Below are positions 35,270 to 46,514 of a DNA stretch of 64,000 nt, piece after piece (the stretch's first letter is position 1; each line of letters starts with the position of its first letter). The stretch spans positions 79,244,527 to 79,308,526 of the forward strand of contig CM055092.1 of assembly GCA_029204225.1 (NCBI GenBank). Reading direction: 5' to 3'. The notes under the pieces are model-generated. The model worked only from the letters and a program-made list of their open reading frames with translations. It ran no database searches and was not told where the DNA came from. Both the position numbers and the translations under genes were made by a program. Origin of the DNA: Diphasiastrum complanatum. Lineage: Eukaryota > Streptophyta > Lycopodiopsida > Lycopodiales > Lycopodiaceae.

Positions 35270-36188
35270 TGTTAGATTTCTTATGCTCAACCTTAAACAA
35301 ATCGTTCAAGTAATGAGCATCCTGAAAACCAAAGGCCGACTACATGTTTTTTCGGACCTTCACATTTTTCTTTTAAGATTTTTTTGCCTTAACCATTTTT
35401 AGGCACCTTCGCCTTTTTCGTACCTTTGCGAAAAATGCGACATAGTGGTCAAGTGGCCAGAATGCCTTAGAAATCATTTTTTAGGCACCTTCTCCTTCTT
35501 TGCCTTTTTCTCACTAGCAAAAAATGCGACACACTGGCCAAGTGGCCAGAATGCCTTAGAAATCATTTGTAAGACACTTTTTTGCCTTTTTCGCTACCTT
35601 GAATCTAAGGGCGCCTTAGGGATTTACATACCTTTAGTGTAAGGGCACCTTTAGGAGTTACAAACCTTCAGTCTAAGGGCACCTTCGGGTTTTGGCTTTT
35701 TCACGTTTTGGTACATTGGCTGACCGACATCGCCAACTTATCAGCAACCCTAAAAACAGCTGGACAACCAAATATCCCAAAGACGGTTGGCAGTTACCAA
35801 CTTTGTACATATGCAAAGACTGACGTAAATAGCATTAAAGGCTTGTAAGATATTTTGTTCCTCGACACTTGTAAATCTATATATTAGCTAATTCAAGCTA
35901 TGTAAGAATTAATTGAATTAATTGAATTTCTCTTTCAATCAAAGATTCTATCTGTAGTCAGCATTATCACGCTCAGCAAGCTGAAGTTATTACTTCAAGC
36001 TATTGTACTCACTGTTGATATTTAACAGAGTGCAATTTCTGTCTCACTGTTGCATCGTTCATTTGCGCATTCTGTATGAATTCTTCTACTTGAATAATTC
36101 TGTTGCTAACTGTTGCGTTTCCGTTCCTACACGTCGCTCAATCCTCGACCTTCCGCTGCCGCTCACGCCCACAAGTGATTTTATGACA
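35270..36188 (+). mobile_element. Copia 5' LTR, 919 bp
   Basis: It starts TGTTAGATTTC after the target base set ATTAG (35265-35269) and ends TTTTATGACA before the primer site. It contains a two-copy internal tandem repeat of about 90 bp (AAAAATGCGACA...GTGGCCAGAATGCCTTAG, near 35428 and 35518). The first 441 bases match 37975-38416 at about 93% by eye; the last 440 match the inverted segment 40653-41066. Confidence 0.9.
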
Positions 36189-36200
36189 TGGTATTAGAGC
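36189..36200 (+). other. Primer binding site, initiator Met tRNA
   Basis: TGGTATTAGAGC directly after the LTR terminus; one substitution from the standard site. Confidence 0.85.
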
Positions 36201-36207
36201 AGGCATC

Positions 36208-37965
36208 ATGACCAAAGTTGGAAAAAAACAGGATATCGATTCCTGGTATCTAGACTCCGGAGCAACTCAACACATGACTCACCATCGCAATTGGTTCAAA
36301 AACCAAGTCATTCACCCACTCTCGAGTTGTGCAACTTGGAGACAACTCATTGCATTCAATTGAAGGTGAAGGAACAGTCAGAGTTGAATTCAAAAGAGGT
36401 GAAGTCAAGCTGCTGTCCAACGTTCTCCACGTTCCAAATCTGACCAAAAATTCGCTCTCAGTTAGCAGAATCACCGATTCAAGTCGGAGGGTCGAATTCG
36501 ATATAGAAGATTGCATAGTTCTTGACAAATCCCAGAAGGTTCTAGCCTATGGAAGAAGAAGCAGCTATCTGTACAAACTCAGCCATTGCTATTCTTCTAA
36601 CAATCAAGCTCTTCACACAGTCACTTCTGAATCAACTAATATGTTGTGGCATTTCAAACTTGGCCATCTTAACGACAACAATATTCAACAAATGTCAGCT
36701 CAGAGTCTAGTACAAGATTTGCCGTCAGTCAGCAAGCCAACTTCTCCATGCGAAAGCTGTATTATCAGAAAATCTGCAAGGAGTCCCTTCAGCTCAGACT
36801 CAGTTCACGCATCCAAGGGCTTGCTTGACCTTGTACATAGTGGCATTTGTGGCCTGATGTAGACTGCTTCCATAGGGAGAGCTCTCTATTTCCTAACTTT
36901 CATCGACGACATCTCTCAAAGGACTGCAACCTACTATATGAAGAACAAATCCAAAGCATTCAAGTTCTTCAAGCAGTTCAAGGCGTCTGCAGAATACCAA
37001 ACCCAAAGGAAGATCAAGGCGCTATGCACAGATGGAGGGGGAGAGTACATCTCCACAGATTTCGAGGAGGTTTGCAAGGCCAATGAGATACTTCAACAAT
37101 ACACAACCAACTACTCACCTCAGTCCAATGGTGTAGTTGAGCGAAAGAATTAGACACTCATCAAGAGTGCCAAGAGCATGATGGCCCATGCCTCTCTTCC
37201 AAAAAAATTCTGGACAGAAGCTGTTACTACAGCCGCCTATTTGTAGAATCGATCCATCACCAAAGCCCTAAATGGCAAGACACCTTATGAGGTGTGGACA
37301 GGATCAAAAACATCACTCAAACATATTCGAGTGTTTGGATGCATCTGTTTATTATATTAGCATTATTCACAATCTTGAACGTATGCCTTGACATGACTTT
37401 TAATCTTTTGTAGAAGAAATTTTGTCTAACGCTTTCGCTCAGATCCCTGAGGATCTAAGAAGAAAGCTAGATGACAAGAGTAGAAAAACGATTTTCATCT
37501 GCTATTCCCCAGACCACAAGGCATACAAGCTCTACAATTTGGATACCGAGAAGGCATTCACCAATAGAGATGTCATGTTCGTGGAAGACCAGTTCATCGA
37601 CCACAAAGGGAAAGCTGTTGATAATTCCGACTCACGGATTGAACAACCAGTCAATTCTGATCCAGAGAGTCAATTGTAGAATACGATGCTGACTCAGACG
37701 ATGAGTCAGATCCTCAACGAGTTAACCCACATCAGAGGACCGAAGTTCAACCTAGAAGGTCGAACAGGTCCAGACAGCCTCCATCTAGATTTATGGATGA
37801 TTCGGCCTGCTACTTCGTGCAGGAACCAAACACAGTTGTTGAGGCAATGTCTACCACAGGAAGTAGAATTGATTTTCTGCAGAACACATGGCAATACATT
37901 ACTTCACAAAGGCTCTATCAAAGGAGCAACATCTCAGAAGATCAAACTTTTTCAGGATCCACATT
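36208..37965 (+). pseudogene. Internally deleted Copia: protease and integrase only
   Basis: Coding begins almost at the primer site with SWYLDSGATQHMT, the protease active site, so gag is deleted. A shift leads to frame 36329-36862 (SNVLHVPNLTKNSLSVS, LWHFKLGHLND, LVHSGICGLM; the first integrase Asp is Gly). Further shifted frames give FLTFIDDISQRT, LCTDGGGEYISTDF and PQSNGVVERKN, a stop, then LPKKFWTEAV and, from 37422, QIPEDLRRKL. After an acidic linker the sequence passes straight to the polypurine tract, so reverse transcriptase and RNase H are also missing. It must have depended on another element, if it ever moved in this form. Confidence 0.9.
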
Positions 37966-37974
37966 AAGGGGGAG
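37966..37974 (+). other. Polypurine tract
   Basis: AAGGGGGAG immediately before the 3' LTR start TGTTAG. Confidence 0.85.
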
Positions 37975-38416
37975 TGTTAGATTTCTTATGCTCAGTCTTA
38001 AATAAATTGTTCAAGTAATGAGCATCCTGAAAACCGAAGGCCGACTACATGTTTTTTCGGACCTTCACATTTTTCTTTTAAGAATTTTTGACTTAAATAT
38101 TTTTAGGCACCTTCGCCCTTTTTCGCACCTTTGCGAAAAATGCAACACAGTAGTCAAGTGGCCAGAATGCCTTAGAAATCATTTTTTAGGCACCTTCTCC
38201 TTCTTCGCCTTTTTCGCACCAGTGGAAAATGCGACACACTGGCCAAGTGGCCAGAATGCCTTAGAAATCATTTGTAAGGCACTTTTTCGTCTTTTTCGCT
38301 ACTTGAATCTAAGGGCGCCTTAGGGATTTACATATCTTTAGTGTAAGGGCACCTTTAGGAGTTACAAACCTTCAGTCTAAGGGCACCGTCGGGTTTTTCG
38401 ACTTGTTCACGTTTTG
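37975..38416 (+). mobile_element. First half of the 3' LTR, cut by an inversion
   Basis: Matches 35270-35710 to the base GTTTTG, then switches abruptly to unrelated sequence at 38417. The missing second half is found inverted at 40653-41066. Confidence 0.9.
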
Positions 38417-39590
38417 CTAAAACTATGACAAGAATGCTCACCAAAACTTTTGGTTCTAAATTTACATGAACAATGTGCTTCTTGAGGTGCCTTGAGAATA
38501 CATAGAAAATATGAGCATGTGGCATTATCATTTCCAAGGGAAGGCTTGAACCTCATACCAAAGAGACTTTAGATGCCAAGCTAACCAACTGTCAACCTCG
38601 TTGGGTCAATGTTCTATACATGGAATGGCCCTACATGTCATTGACCTCGGGGAGTTCTTTAACACACAGTGAACCCCTCATGTCTATTACATATTGTGGA
38701 GTTGGGTCTAAGACCATGGCTCTAAGTCTGATGCTCCCAGAATCTGGCAATCTCAGCCATAGTGAATCCTCACGCATAGTATGTAATGTGAACTTGGTTG
38801 AGCTAAGCTAGATGGGCTCGCGAATCCAGTGAGCCATGGGTGTCGAATCAACAAGACCAATCGATTCCACAACGTAGTATGAATTGATATTTTATTCTTT
38901 TGGTCACGCGAACACTAGTATAGCTAACATAAGTAGAAAGATGGTATGTCTCACCTCCTCTTTCTGATGTCATCATGACTTGGATCCTAGTCAAGCTATG
39001 CAACTAGAATATATTAAAAAAAAATGCAAATTGCTACTATGCGGTGTAGCCTTCCAAATTCTCATGCCGAGTGAAAAATTGTGGCGTTTACTCATGACTT
39101 GCAATAGTAGTAATAATATCACAAGGTCACAAACTCAAAGTGACAAGTGTGTCTCCCATAGTAGCTAATATGGACGAGTTGGAAAGGAGTGTTAAGTGCT
39201 CTATCCTGGCTCTAGTGGAGGATCTAGGAGCTGTGTTTATCAAACATCAAACCAGTAAAAAATTCTTTTGCAAGGTTGATCAAATTCAATGTGGTCCAAT
39301 CTACGTAACTAGACTGAAACTAATCTAACTATCTTATTGCTAGGGTTAATCTAACTAATCTAAGGCTAACCTAAACTATTCTAGATGGGATCTTTGTCCA
39401 CTTGGGGCCTCCTTTGATTTGGTCTTTCTGGATCTTGGGACAATTTTAAAATGATGGGGATTGACGAAACGGAGGAACTCCTTGTCCTCGTACTCTTGAC
39501 ATTCCTCCAAGGTAAACACCTAAAGAGCTTGGATCTCGGATTCACTATAGAATCCTTATTGTGAACTTTAAGAGAAATAAAGACCAAGAA
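38417..39590. other. No identifiable gene, inside the inverted segment
   Basis: No convincing coding frame. The whole segment 38417-41066 appears inverted relative to the time of Copia insertion. Confidence 0.45.
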
Positions 39591-40350
39591 TGGATCTAGA
39601 TCAGATCCTCAAGAGGTGTTGAAAGCTAGATTACTTGATCTACTAATCAACCAATGATTAGATCTAGAATTAGATCAATTTCCCATAAAAAATCTAGCAA
39701 GAACAACAAGCAAATGATTAAACTTGAGACCTACCGTTTTCACACGTGTGAAGAACAGTAGCAGTACGAACTTACAGTAGAGAGTGAAGTACACAAGTGT
39801 TAGAAAGTAGAGAGTGAAGTACACAAGTGTTAGAAAGCAATAGAACCACAAAATCACAACACAAATATGAGAATACTCAAGATATGCCTCCAAAACCAAG
39901 ATCTTGCTTCATTGATTTCTCAAAGTGGATGGATTAAATACAAAAATCATCATACTCTCTCTCTAGGCCACTTCCAACACGTGTGAGACAGGTCATAGTG
40001 CTTATCCGTATCCACTTTGGCTAAGATTCCATTAATTTGCCACATCATCATTGGTGGCTAGTGTTGACCTTCTAGATTCCTACAAATTAAGAGATAGGTC
40101 CTACAGTCTAGGAGATTTTCTCTACCACTAGAATGGTGCCAAGTGGCATAATACTACTAAACTAGTTTTTGGCCAATTTAGCCACTAGTTTCCAAATTAA
40201 ATGATATGTACAACTTATATGATCTATCTAAATGACTTAGGCATAGATTTCACACGTGGGAACAGGCTCCACACATGTCTAATGATGATAGGTTCAAGTC
40301 ATTATGGTATTTACAAGATTTGATCAAGTTAGCTTTTGCCAATTTTAACA
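39590..40350 (-). mobile_element. Probable LTR, minus orientation
   Basis: It carries TTCACACGTGTGAA at 39739-39752, CACGTGTGAGAC at about 39979 and TTTCACACGTGGGAACAGGCTCC at about 40250 (the last shared with 59936-59958), and ends near CCAATTTTAACA at about 40347. The order matches the LTR at 59240-60048. An exact 30-bp tandem duplication lies at 39778-39837. Limits are approximate. Confidence 0.5.
39778..39837. repeat. Exact 30-bp tandem duplication
   Basis: Two identical 30-base units, each starting TAGAGAGTGAAG and ending GTTAGAAAG, at 39778-39807 and 39808-39837. Being identical, it is recent compared with the LTR around it. Confidence 0.95.
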
Positions 40351-40652
40351 CTTATAGCGGTTCTTGCTAAGCAAGCTCTCAAACTTAGAATGACTTGTAG
40401 CAAACCACGACTTCGAGTGATTGGTGGAGGCTACTTGAAGTTGCCTATACTATAGTCCTCGTACAAATGGAGTGAGAGTTATCCTAGGTGGCATTGACAA
40501 ACATGACCATGGGACAAGTGAAGATACCATTGAAATATCCATACATCTTTACTTACCCTAGACCACTCGTGAGTCAATACTCTCTCATATCCACTAAATG
40601 TTCAAGCCTTTTTACCCAACTCAAGTTTCGGCATTAGATGGCCTTGCCTAAT

Positions 40653-41066
40653 TGTCGTAAAATCGCGTGTGGGCATGAGCGGCAACGGAAGCTCGAGGAT
40701 TGAGCGGCGTGTAAGCAGCAGAATTATTCAAGTAGAAAAAATTCATACAGAATGCGCAAATGAACGACGCAGTAGTGAGACAAAAATTGCACTCTGACAA
40801 ATATCAGCAGTGAGTACAATAGCTTGAAGTAATAACTTCAGCTTGCTGAGCGTGATAACGCTGGCCACAAATAAAAACTTTGATTGAAAGAGAAATTCAA
40901 TTAATTCTTACATTGTTTGAATAAGCTAATATAAAGATTTACAAGTGTCGAGGAACAAAATATCTTACAAGCCTTTAATGTTATTTACGCCAATCTTTGC
41001 ATATGTACAAAAGTTGGTAACCACCAACCGTCTTTGGGATATTTGGTTGTCCGACTGTTTTTAGGG
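40653..41066 (-). mobile_element. Second half of the Copia 3' LTR, inverted
   Basis: The reverse complement matches 35748-36188 of the 5' LTR (CCCTAAAAACAG to the LTR end). On the plus strand it starts TGTCGTAAAATC and is preceded by CTAAT (40648-40652), the reverse complement of the target duplication ATTAG that precedes the 5' LTR. About 37 bases of LTR (35711-35747) are lost at the break. Confidence 0.9.
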
Positions 41067-41629
41067 AACAATTTTAAAAAAAATGAATCGATGGAAAAAC
41101 AAAAAAAAAAAAACCCGAACTCACACACTCTCTCTCTCAAAAGTTGGTAAGGGGTAGGCTTATGGGGTAGGTAGATGACAACCCCATGGCTCAAAAGGGT
41201 GGGGAAGGCCCCATGGCCCAGCTCCATCCAACAGGCCAGGCATACACAATTGTTTTAAATCTTTAGCCCAGGATTCGAACCTGGCTCGTTGGCAGAGAAG
41301 AGAAGAGGGAAAAAAAATAATGATGAAAATAGCAGAGAGAAGAGAAAAAGAGAGAAAGGAAGAGCAGAGAAGAGATGAGAAGCATGGAGCGATGGCTGGT
41401 AAAGCTTTGATGGATCTTGTGTTTTGCGATCATGTTCCTTAATCTGACATCTGGTTGATAAGCTGTGGAGGATTGTTCTGAAAAAGCTGTGTTGGATCAG
41501 GTCGGATTGAAATTCGGTGTGTTGGGAATCAGGATCCAACCACAGGCTGAGGAATTTGGTGCTGGATTTTTGCTCCCAGCTTAGTGCTATTTATCTGTCT
41601 GTGAATGCTCTTTGGTGAGCTGTATCTAA
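41067..41629. other. Upstream of the glycosyltransferase gene, includes likely 5' UTR
   Basis: Contains an A-rich run, a CTCTCT run, and an isolated tRNA T-arm-like sequence (CCAGG-TTCGAAT-CCTGG on the minus strand, about 41266-41284) without the rest of a tRNA. The 3' part from about 41580 is probably the first 5' UTR exon, since a strong donor follows at 41630. Confidence 0.4.
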
Positions 41630-42070
41630 GTAAGTTTTGGTTTCTTTTGGCTTCTATGTGTATGCACTGCATTACTGCTGCGTTTTTGGTGTTTTGGTGT
41701 TTTGATTCTCATGATGCTTTACCCCGCCAACAAGGAAAAAGTTTTAAGATCTTTGTTCTTCATTAGATAGATTTGCTATTTTAATTTCATGAAGCTTTTC
41801 TCTTACAACGAGAAAAATGCTCAAGATCTCTCTGCCTGCTGATTTTAGGTAGATTGGAAGCTTTCTGCTCTTTGATTCCTTGTTAATCTCATGGCCGCCC
41901 TTTACTCTGCCAAATAAGAAAGATGTTCAAGATGTCTCTTCCTCTTGATAAAGAATTACGCAGATTGTGAGCTTTCTGCTCCGTTGATTCTTCAGACATG
42001 TCAGATATGATGGTAACATTGCAGGCTGCTTGCTAGCTGCGCTTCATGTTAATCTATTCGTCTTTCTCAG
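41630..42070 (+). other. Candidate 5' UTR intron of the glycosyltransferase gene
   Basis: A GTAAGT donor at 41630 and a CTTTCTCAG acceptor ending at 42070 frame a 441-bp intron. Inside it are three diverged tandem units with CTCATG/TTCATG, AAGAT(C/G)T and GCTTTCTGCT elements, at about 41705, 41784 and 41885. Confidence 0.5.
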
Positions 42071-42138
42071 GTTATGTGGAAGAGCTTGGTGGCTGATTTG
42101 AGCAGTTGCAAGTTTATGAGTGGCTGAAACATACATCG

Positions 42139-43758
42139 ATGGCAGGGATTTATGCATCATCTCATGGCCCTCGTCAGTCTGTTCTCACGTCTCGGATGCT
42201 CTACATTCTTACAGCTCTGCCTTTGTGTCTGGCAGCCTTTGCTTTTGTACTGCAATGGAAAGGAGACATCAGCGATCCAACTCGTCTTGGAAGAGAGAAG
42301 TCAAAATTTCCAGGAATGGGAGTAGGCCGTTCACTCACGGATACAGACTGTATGCATCAGATCCACCGCAGCAACACTCCCTCGTTTCCGCATCATCCCG
42401 GGTGGCAGTATGCTGCTGCAGACCATGTCAGCCCCAAAATATGCATCACCGGCAGCACATCTGGTGGATTAGAACAGATTCTGCCATGGCTCTACTACCA
42501 TAGGGTTATTGGAGCAAGCCATTTCGTGCTCTTTGTTGAGGGCAAAGCCGCATCTGCAAACGTGTCTGCGGTGCTAGAAAGCATTCCTGGAGTGAGAGTA
42601 GTTCCGAGAACTAAAGAGCTGGAGGAAAAGCAAGCCAGAAGTCGCATCTGGAATGAAACCTGGCTGTCGAGTTTTTTCTTTCGACCTTGCAATTATGAGC
42701 TTTTTGTCAAGCAATCTCTAAACATGGAGATGGCAATTGTCATGGCTCGGGAAGCCGGTGCAGATTGGATCATCCATCTGGACACAGATGAGTTGTTGCA
42801 TCCAGCGGGTGCTCCTGAGTATTCCTTGAGGCGTTTGTTCAGTGATGTGGCCTCAGATGTTGATATGGTAGTCTTTCCAAATTATGAAAGCTCAGTTGAA
42901 AGAGATGATATTACAGATCCTTTCACGGAAGTGACAATGTTCAAGAAAAACTATGATCACCTTACTAAGGAGACTTACTTCGGCCTGTATCGGGAGGCTA
43001 CTCGTGGTAATCCTAATTACTTTCTCACCTATGGAAATGGAAAGGCTGCAGCACGTATGCAGGATCATCTGCGCCCAAATGGAGCTCACCGGTGGCACAA
43101 TTACGTCAAATTCCCCAGAGAAATAAAACTAGACGAAGCTGCTGTCTTGCATTACACCTATGCCAAATTTTCAGATCTAACATCCAGACGAGACCGCTGC
43201 GGTTGCAATCCAACTAAGGAGGATGTGAAGCGTTGCTTTATGCTTGAATTCGACCGTGACGCTTTCATCATTGCTTCTACTGGCTCAGAAGAGGAGATGC
43301 GAAGATGGTACAGGGAGCATGTGGTTTGGACTGACAAAGAACTAAATCTGAAGCTTCTCAGGAAAGGTTTACTGACTCGCATTTATGCTCCCCAAATTAT
43401 TGTTCAAGGCCTTAGACAAAGAGGGACTTTCAATGATTCCTTGGCAGCAGGCCATGATGTCTTGGAGCAAAAGCGTGTGAAGGAGGCTTTCCTTTTGTCT
43501 GTGAAAAGATTACCAGAATATAATTCTTCTTTTTTAGCTTCAAAGGGCAAAGTCAATCACGGGATCAAAGAGGAAAAGTTAAAGCAAAAATTGCTGGATG
43601 TGGAAGGAGCAGGATCTACAGCCAGAAGACCGCTGTCAGTTTCTAACACGCCTTCAGCTATATCACCAGCTTCTTCTCCCATTCCGAACTCCCTGTTGAA
43701 TTATTTGCATTCTGTCCTCAGACCAGATATTGACGTGTTTTCACTATCTGAATGGTGA
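42139..43758 (+). CDS. Type II membrane glycosyltransferase (GT2-like/GT92-like)
   Basis: A 539-codon uninterrupted frame. The ATG at 42139 is the first Met; the frame continues upstream from 42106 without a better start. A short basic N-terminus precedes one hydrophobic segment (residues about 20-38, [18 protein letters not shown]), so the protein is probably a Golgi type II membrane protein with a lumenal catalytic domain. The catalytic part has [22 protein letters not shown] (a D-x-D metal/sugar-nucleotide site at residues 215-217), [31 protein letters not shown] and, near residue 353, a [13 protein letters not shown] cysteine cluster. Together these match plant proteins carrying the DUF23/glyco_tranf_2_4-type fold; donor and acceptor are unknown. 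The C-terminal 60 residues are Ser/Pro-rich. A short upstream frame (42074-42127) may lower translation. A partial decayed copy lies at 44743-45185. Confidence 0.88.
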   Translation: MAGIYASSHGPRQSVLTSRMLYILTALPLCLAAFAFVLQWKGDISDPTRLGREKSKFPGMGVGRSLTDTDCMHQIHRSNTPSFPHHPGWQYAAADHVSPKICITGSTSGGLEQILPWLYYHRVIGASHFVLFVEGKAASANVSAVLESIPGVRVVPRTKELEEKQARSRIWNETWLSSFFFRPCNYELFVKQSLNMEMAIVMAREAGADWIIHLDTDELLHPAGAPEYSLRRLFSDVASDVDMVVFPNYESSVERDDITDPFTEVTMFKKNYDHLTKETYFGLYREATRGNPNYFLTYGNGKAAARMQDHLRPNGAHRWHNYVKFPREIKLDEAAVLHYTYAKFSDLTSRRDRCGCNPTKEDVKRCFMLEFDRDAFIIASTGSEEEMRRWYREHVVWTDKELNLKLLRKGLLTRIYAPQIIVQGLRQRGTFNDSLAAGHDVLEQKRVKEAFLLSVKRLPEYNSSFLASKGKVNHGIKEEKLKQKLLDVEGAGSTARRPLSVSNTPSAISPASSPIPNSLLNYLHSVLRPDIDVFSLSEW

Positions 43759-44742
43759 TATAAGTAAAAGCAGTAGCAGTGGGTGCAGTTCAATAGTTAC
43801 AGTCACCGTCGCTGGGTGAAAAGTAGTCAGGCATATGCTATCACGAGTAGAAGTTTTTTTTACTGATGGAGGTAGCTGAACTTGCTTTAACTCTATGTAC
43901 AATTGATTCTTAAGTAGGATATTTTAGCATGTGAGGCTCCTTATCATGGTTAAATATACTTCTCATATTTTTTCCTCTTGGGAAACCCATGACGATAATG
44001 AGCTTTTGGAATCGTAAACAAAAGGCTCTTTGTAGTTTGTGATTTCAAACTCAGAGGATCATGTAGAGGCCTTGTAATCTATTCAGTATAAAAGATTTAT
44101 GAATATTCCTAGGATTAGTAGTTGTTCTATTCAGTATAAAGAATCTATGAATATTTTGTACATGCCTCACGATTAGTAGAAGTGTGTTCAGTAAAGTAGA
44201 AGGCAGCAATCTATCCTTTTGTTGGGCTGTACTGAGCAAAATATTCAAGACATTTGAAAAGAAGATTTACAATAAACATCATTCAAAACATCATACGGGG
44301 ATTGGAGCGTGCAGGCCAGCTCCCCAACGTCAATGACATTCAGGGTGTAGTGCTCGAGCAAGATTTCTCTCCTAAAAGTTGGTAAAGTGGTAGGGCTCAC
44401 CGGTTGGTGGAAGACCAAGGTTCAGGACGTCCAAGCCAAGGCCCAAGAAAGACCAAAGTCGCATCATAGCTTCATACTATAGATAGATCATATTCTACCC
44501 ACTCTCGAATCCAACATAACACCGGAGGAAACCCTAAAGTAAAGGATCCTTTGGCTGTGGGTTTCAGTCCTTGAGTTTTATAATTCGTTTTATTCCACAG
44601 ACCAGAAGAGGGAAGGCAGGCTGAAGAATCATGGTGGGGGATTAGCGAGTTTTGAAGATGAAGTGTTGTTGGCTTGCACAGCAGCCCTGCTTCTGACCAA
44701 TTTTTTGTGCAATCACCTGCCTCAATCCAACAGTTGGTTAAA
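43759..44742. other. 3' flank of the glycosyltransferase gene
   Basis: Probable 3' UTR followed by noncoding DNA. At 44079-44185 a 48-bp unit (GATTAGTAG, TTCAGTAAA/TATAAA, CTATGAATAT) is present in two good copies and one partial copy. At about 44381-44430 TGGTAAAGTGGTAGG and, 35 bases later, GGTTCAGGAC resemble the A and B boxes of a tRNA-derived SINE, but no tail or target duplication was seen. Confidence 0.4.
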
Positions 44743-45185
44743 GTAATTGTTGTGGCTAGGGACGCTTGAGCAGACTGGGTCATCCATTTGGACACAGATG
44801 AGTCACTTCATGCTGCAGGACCTCCTGAGTTATTCTTTGAAGCATTTGCTAAATGACATGGCCACTGGTATCGATATGGTAGTCTTTCCATATTATGAGA
44901 ACCCACTTGAAAGAGATGACATTAGAGACCCTTTCAAGGAAGCGAGAATTCAAGGAAAACTATTGTCATGTGAGACTTATTTCGGCCTGTCTGGGGAGGC
45001 TATTTGTGCCAATCCTAATTATTTTCTGACCTTTGGAAATGGGAAGGTTGCAGCAATATGCAGGATCCATCTGTGATCAAATTGTGCTCTGTGGTGTTAC
45101 AAATACATGAATCTCCTCAAAGACATAAAACTAGAAGAAGCTGCTGTTTTGCTCTACACCTATGCAAATCATTTCAATTATCCAC
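44743..45185 (+). pseudogene. Partial degenerate copy of the glycosyltransferase
   Basis: Homologous to 42735-43178 of the upstream gene, same strand. It reads IVVARDA, a TGA stop, then ADWVIHLDTDESLH; after a shift DMVVFPYYENPLERDDI, CETYFGL, NPNYFLTFGNGK; a TGA replaces the Arg/Pro block near 45075; then IKLEEAAVLLYTYA. The N-terminal and C-terminal thirds are absent. The parent has no introns in this region, so a tandem duplicate cannot be told from a retrocopy. Confidence 0.9.
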
Positions 45186-45479
45186 GTTACTTATTCCAGC
45201 ATAGATATAACTCAAAGATGCAGCACAAGTAATAGATGAAACTCAGGATTCTGTCGTGCTGTATTAGAACAAGCAGAAGCAACAGCGAGATGAGAGCAGC
45301 ACTGTTTTCAGAAGTGACTACCCCACTTATGTTACGAGTTGTTTAAACTACTTCAAGAACTAGCAAGGTCTCAAGACAGAATGTGCACATGACTGTTAAT
45401 ATTTGTATCAAAATGGCTCTCAATTAGTCTGTATTGGATGACATCCGTTTGGAAGTGTTGCAATTATGGAATATTTCGA

Positions 45480-46480
45480 ACACTTCCCCTCAACGAACAC
45501 TTCTCCATGTGTGATTCACCAGCAAATTAACTATCATAACGGATACCCCATACCTCGAATGGATGAGTTGATTGATCGATTGCACTTTGCACTTCACCAA
45601 AATCGATTTGAGATCAGGGTATCCTCAAATTCGAATTAAAACTGAGGATGTTGAAAAAACCAGGTTTTGGACTAGGTACGACTATTATGAATTTGCTTTT
45701 TGGATTGCCCTTGTGATTTACCAACAAATGATGAACAATCTTCGTTCATATTTGGAGACGTTCGTGATAGTCTACGTAGATGATATCCTCATTTGAAGTA
45801 GAACTTTAAAGGATCATGGGGAGCATCTCAAAATTGTCTTGAAGTGTTACTAAGGCCAGAGAAGCTCCTCGCCAAAGAATCCAATTATGAATTTTTTCAG
45901 ACCACACTAGTATGTCTTGGTCATATTATTTCGGATCATTGGTTGGGAATTGTGAGTTTCGTTAGCGGCCTATTTTGTAACCATTTCTGAAATCAAATCT
46001 TTTCTTGGCTTAATTGGATTTTTGCATCGATTCATCATGGATTATGCAGTAATTGCATTACCCTTGACGAATCTCCTTAAAGGGATGAAGAAAACCAGCC
46101 GACAAAATAAATTTAGTCCTCTTATGACTTGTATTGAAGACTTGAATCAAAGTTTTGAAACTTTGAAACCTTGTGTGTCTACAGCTCCGATACTACACAT
46201 AGTTTGATCCTAACAGCCTTATGTATTTGAGACTGATGATAGTGACTTTGCTATAGGGGCAGTCTTATTTCAGGATGGTGTTTGAAAGCAAAAAGTTGGA
46301 TCTTACTCAAAAACGGTACGATGAAATGGAAGGCCCTTCCGGCAGGCTTTACAAAAAAATTTCTGCGAAAAAACATTCTGAGGTATACCATTCTATTAGT
46401 TTGCAATATTGCAAAACGCTTCGTGCTAATATCTCCAAGGCACGTGCCAAAGCTGAGATGACTCCATGCTTGCAGATTCT
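45480..46480 (+). pseudogene. Ty3 reverse transcriptase/RNase H remnant
   Basis: Frames 45572-45796 and 46022-46207 give FTKIDLRSGYPQIRIK, TRFWTRYDYYEFAF and ETFVIVYVDDILI (RT catalytic YVDD), then GFLHRFIMDYAVIALPLTNLLKG and LHIV...FETDDSDFAIGAVL (RNase H start). Stops and short deletions separate the blocks. It ends near 46480, where a Copia LTR begins. Confidence 0.88.
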
Positions 46481-46514
46481 TTGCTCAGTAGATCTTGTTC
46501 ATGCTGAAGAGTAA

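Noticed and set aside
41255-41300. tRNA gene on the minus strand
   Set aside because: Only a T-arm-like CCAGG-TTCGAAT-CCTGG is present; no A box, anticodon arm or acceptor stem could be placed.
42120-42503. 127-codon alternative frame over the glycosyltransferase start
   Set aside because: Out of frame with the conserved domain and without recognisable motifs.
44376-44440. tRNA-derived SINE
   Set aside because: A- and B-box-like sequences are suggestive, but no 3' tail or target duplication was found, so it is mentioned only in the flank entry.
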